A stretch of DNA of 6,705 bases, from assembly GCA_030917805.1 (NCBI GenBank), contig JAUPUA010000088.1, positions 1-6,705 of the forward strand, read 5' to 3'. The position numbers were made by a program, and so were the translations under genes. This DNA comes from Patescibacteria group bacterium (lineage in GTDB: Bacteria; Patescibacteriota; Saccharimonadia; Saccharimonadales; HK-STAS-PATE-42). Under the pieces are notes generated by a model. That model did not search any database, was not told the origin of the DNA, and worked only from the letters and a program-made list of their open reading frames with translations. Positions within the stretch are counted from its first letter, which is position 1. Each line of letters begins with the position of its first letter. Below are positions 5,548 to 6,705 of the stretch, in pieces.

Positions 5548-5694
5548 ATGGAGTTTAGGTTCAAAGAAAAGGCAGCAAGATTAACTGCGACTGTAGTATT
5601 AGCAATAACTCTAGCCGTAGGAACGGCAGCGTGCACTTCGAGTAACAACGGTGAAGAGTTTGATCCAAATTTAGACACAGAATTCATTGATTAA
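5548..5694 (+). CDS. Small putative lipoprotein, 48 aa
   Basis: A short gene easily missed by length cut-offs. Residues 1-11 are basic (MEFRFKEKAAR), 12-28 are hydrophobic (LTATVVLAITLAVGTAA), and Cys29 follows in GTAAC-TSS, a signal-peptidase-II-like site. The -3 residue is Thr rather than the usual Leu, so the lipobox is imperfect. The predicted mature part is only 20 residues, polar and strongly acidic (NNGEEFDPNLDTEFID). If processed, it would be a lipid-anchored acidic peptide on the outer face of the membrane; otherwise it is a single-pass membrane peptide. The ATG is seven bases after the upstream stop with no clear ribosome site, suggesting coupled translation. Both Arg codons are AGA/AGG. 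The organised n-h-c layout argues that it is real. Confidence 0.6.
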   Translation: MEFRFKEKAARLTATVVLAITLAVGTAACTSSNNGEEFDPNLDTEFID

Positions 5695-5718
5695 TAACTG
5701 ATTCAAGCAACATTATAT

Positions 5719-5747
5719 TTGACATCTTATATCTATACTGCTATAAT
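5719..5747 (+). promoter_or_regulatory. Perfect-consensus promoter for the 190-aa gene
   Basis: TTGACA (5719-5724) and TATAAT (5742-5747), both exact, are separated by 17 bases, and TGC before the -10 makes it extended as well. Predicted start is near 5754, leaving a leader of about 30 A-rich bases. An 8-bp inverted repeat, ACATTATA (5710-5717) and TATAATGT (5742-5749), brackets the promoter with one arm on the -10. I see no terminator between the lipoprotein gene and this promoter. Confidence 0.8.
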
Positions 5748-5784
5748 GTAATATTTAGTTAAATTAGAGAAATAAAGTAAAGTT

Positions 5785-6357
5785 ATGAGTTTAAGACATG
5801 GATTTATAAGAACAGCTGTTGCGGTTCCTATGGGAACCTTAGCGTACGGGGAGGCTAAAGAGCCTGGACACATTGCGAGGATAGCTATGGATGTTGGTGA
5901 TCTAGGTCCATATGGACAGGTAGTAGAAAATACAGGTGAATTTTTATCTCAACATCATAATCCTACGGTGGCTTTTTTTGGTTTGAGTGCGATTGCTATT
6001 GCAGTAAACAGGGGTCCGTTGTTTGCAATGCCAAGCATTATAAGAAATAGGTTCCCGAAAACAAATGCAAATACAAAAAGCAAGTTTGTCGGAAAACCTC
6101 CAAAAGCTCAAGTAGCTCATAGACTTAGCAATGTAGCAATGAAGTCTGCAAAACCTAAGGCTAGAAATTTAGGTGAAAGTGACAACTCAGAACACATAAC
6201 AGGACTAGATTGTGTAGATAATTCAACTGCTGCTATGGCACATAGCCATGACGAAGAAGTTGCCGGACCCTCCAGTAGAAGGATCTTAAATGCAATTATT
6301 GCTTTTGGTCGAATTGATGACCCGAGACCTGCACCCGAGAACCCTGACCTTCCCTAG
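5785..6357 (+). CDS. Hypothetical protein, 190 aa, probable single-pass membrane protein
   Basis: No family recognised. The N-terminus (MSLRHGFIRTAVAVPMGTLAYG) is mildly hydrophobic with Arg before it, but is not a convincing signal peptide. Residues about 60-86 (NPTVAFFGLSAIAIAV, then PLFAMPSII) form the only good membrane-segment candidate. After it comes a strongly basic stretch, about 87-128, with some twelve Lys/Arg and few acids, expected on the cytoplasmic side or able to bind nucleic acid. The C-terminal third is polar and acidic with one Cys (LDCVDNST), a His-rich MAHSHDEE, a short helix (SSRRILNAIIAFG) and a Pro-rich end (PRPAPENPDLP). Transcription should be strong from the consensus promoter, but the Shine-Dalgarno is weak (A-rich leader). 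Of twelve Arg codons, eleven are AGA/AGG. The stop is 12 bases from the convergent fba stop. Confidence 0.7.
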   Translation: MSLRHGFIRTAVAVPMGTLAYGEAKEPGHIARIAMDVGDLGPYGQVVENTGEFLSQHHNPTVAFFGLSAIAIAVNRGPLFAMPSIIRNRFPKTNANTKSKFVGKPPKAQVAHRLSNVAMKSAKPKARNLGESDNSEHITGLDCVDNSTAAMAHSHDEEVAGPSSRRILNAIIAFGRIDDPRPAPENPDLP

Positions 6358-6369
6358 AACCGACTTATG

Positions 6370-6705
6370 TTAGAGAGCTTTGCCAGCTGAGCCGAAGGCT
6401 TTGATTTTTTCTTCGATTACTTTTTGAGTAGCTTCTTCTACTACTTTCATTAATTTCATTACAGAGTATTCATCTGGATTTTCTTCTAAGGCTTTTTCTA
6501 GTGCTTTTCGGTGAGCAATTCGGACATCGGTATTAATATTAATTTTATTGACTCCAATTTTGGCAGCTTCTTCAAAGTAGAAAAGGGGGGTTCCTGAACC
6601 ACCATGCAGGCTAACCGAACATGGCAAGGTATCACAAACTTGTTGCAGTAATACGAGATTGAGCTGTTTTGGGGCAGGATAACTACCGTGCAGATTACCA
6701 ACTGA
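6370..6705 (-). CDS. fba: Class II fructose-bisphosphate aldolase, C-terminal part (cut by window edge)
   Basis: The enzyme reversibly cleaves fructose 1,6-bisphosphate into dihydroxyacetone phosphate and glyceraldehyde 3-phosphate with a catalytic Zn2+, in cytoplasmic glycolysis/gluconeogenesis. The 111 residues present carry the C-terminal active-site motifs: SVGNLHGSYP (fragment His6, a Zn ligand), SVSLHGGSG (His34, a Zn ligand; GGSG for phosphate binding) and KININTD (54-60; Asn56 in the catalytic Asn position). Then come VRIAHRKALEKAL and a helical C-terminus ending KAFGSAGKAL, typical of bacterial class II enzymes. The frame is open to the window edge, so a TTG at 6627 is internal and not a start; the N-terminal two thirds lie outside. 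It is convergent with the 190-aa gene, and I see no clear terminator after its stop. Confidence 0.93.
   Translation of the reverse strand, partial: SVGNLHGSYPAPKQLNLVLLQQVCDTLPCSVSLHGGSGTPLFYFEEAAKIGVNKININTDVRIAHRKALEKALEENPDEYSVMKLMKVVEEATQKVIEEKIKAFGSAGKAL

Noticed and set aside
6498..6701. 67-aa minus-strand frame inside fba
   Set aside because: Out of frame with clear aldolase motifs.
19..6705. Possible recoding of TGA as in some Patescibacteria (code 25)
   Set aside because: No recognised gene contains an internal TGA, and all genes end in TAA or TAG as expected for a standard-code lineage.

Overview
The window reads as a piece of a small, AT-rich bacterial genome of the Patescibacteria (CPR) type, most likely Saccharibacteria (TM7). 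This is inference from gene content and sequence style: compact gene spacing, short intergenic regions, a LemA/TPM pair, an SbcB-type exonuclease I, and several orphan proteins. Every stop used in the window (TAA or TAG) fits the standard code, and no in-frame TGA needs recoding. The contig begins with 18 bases of Illumina adapter (1-18), so the true genomic sequence starts at 19 and the left edge is an assembly or read end.

Layout. 19-735 (minus) is the N-terminal half of nusA, cut by the contig end. Its leader (736-803) holds a good promoter and an imperfect intrinsic terminator just ahead of the ribosome binding site, which suggests attenuation of nusA. 816-3683 (minus) is a tight four-gene operon transcribed lemA > TPM-domain membrane protein > Nudix hydrolase > NlpC/P60-like cysteine hydrolase. 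It has its own promoter at about 3724-3752, and its 3' end runs into the nusA promoter and terminator. 3776-5200 (minus) is sbcB, encoding a full-length exonuclease I.

5222-5303 is a divergent control region. From it a plus-strand cluster starts: a 78-aa orphan (5304-5540), a 48-aa lipoprotein-like peptide (5548-5694), and, behind a separate perfect-consensus promoter (5719-5747), a 190-aa orphan with one hydrophobic segment (5785-6357). 6370-6705 (minus) is the C-terminal part of class II fructose-bisphosphate aldolase, convergent with the 190-aa gene and cut by the right edge.

How it fits together. The minus-strand genes are housekeeping: transcription control (NusA), envelope maintenance (LemA/TPM, perhaps the P60 enzyme), nucleotide clean-up (Nudix), DNA repair (ExoI) and glycolysis (Fba). 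The plus-strand cluster is the unexplained part. Its three proteins match no family I can name. At least two are probably envelope-associated, its arginine codons are almost all AGA/AGG unlike the neighbours, and its promoters carry inverted repeats. It is the best candidate here for a lineage-specific module. A palindromic octamer, TAAGCTTA, recurs nine times between 1666 and 5254, far more than chance would give.
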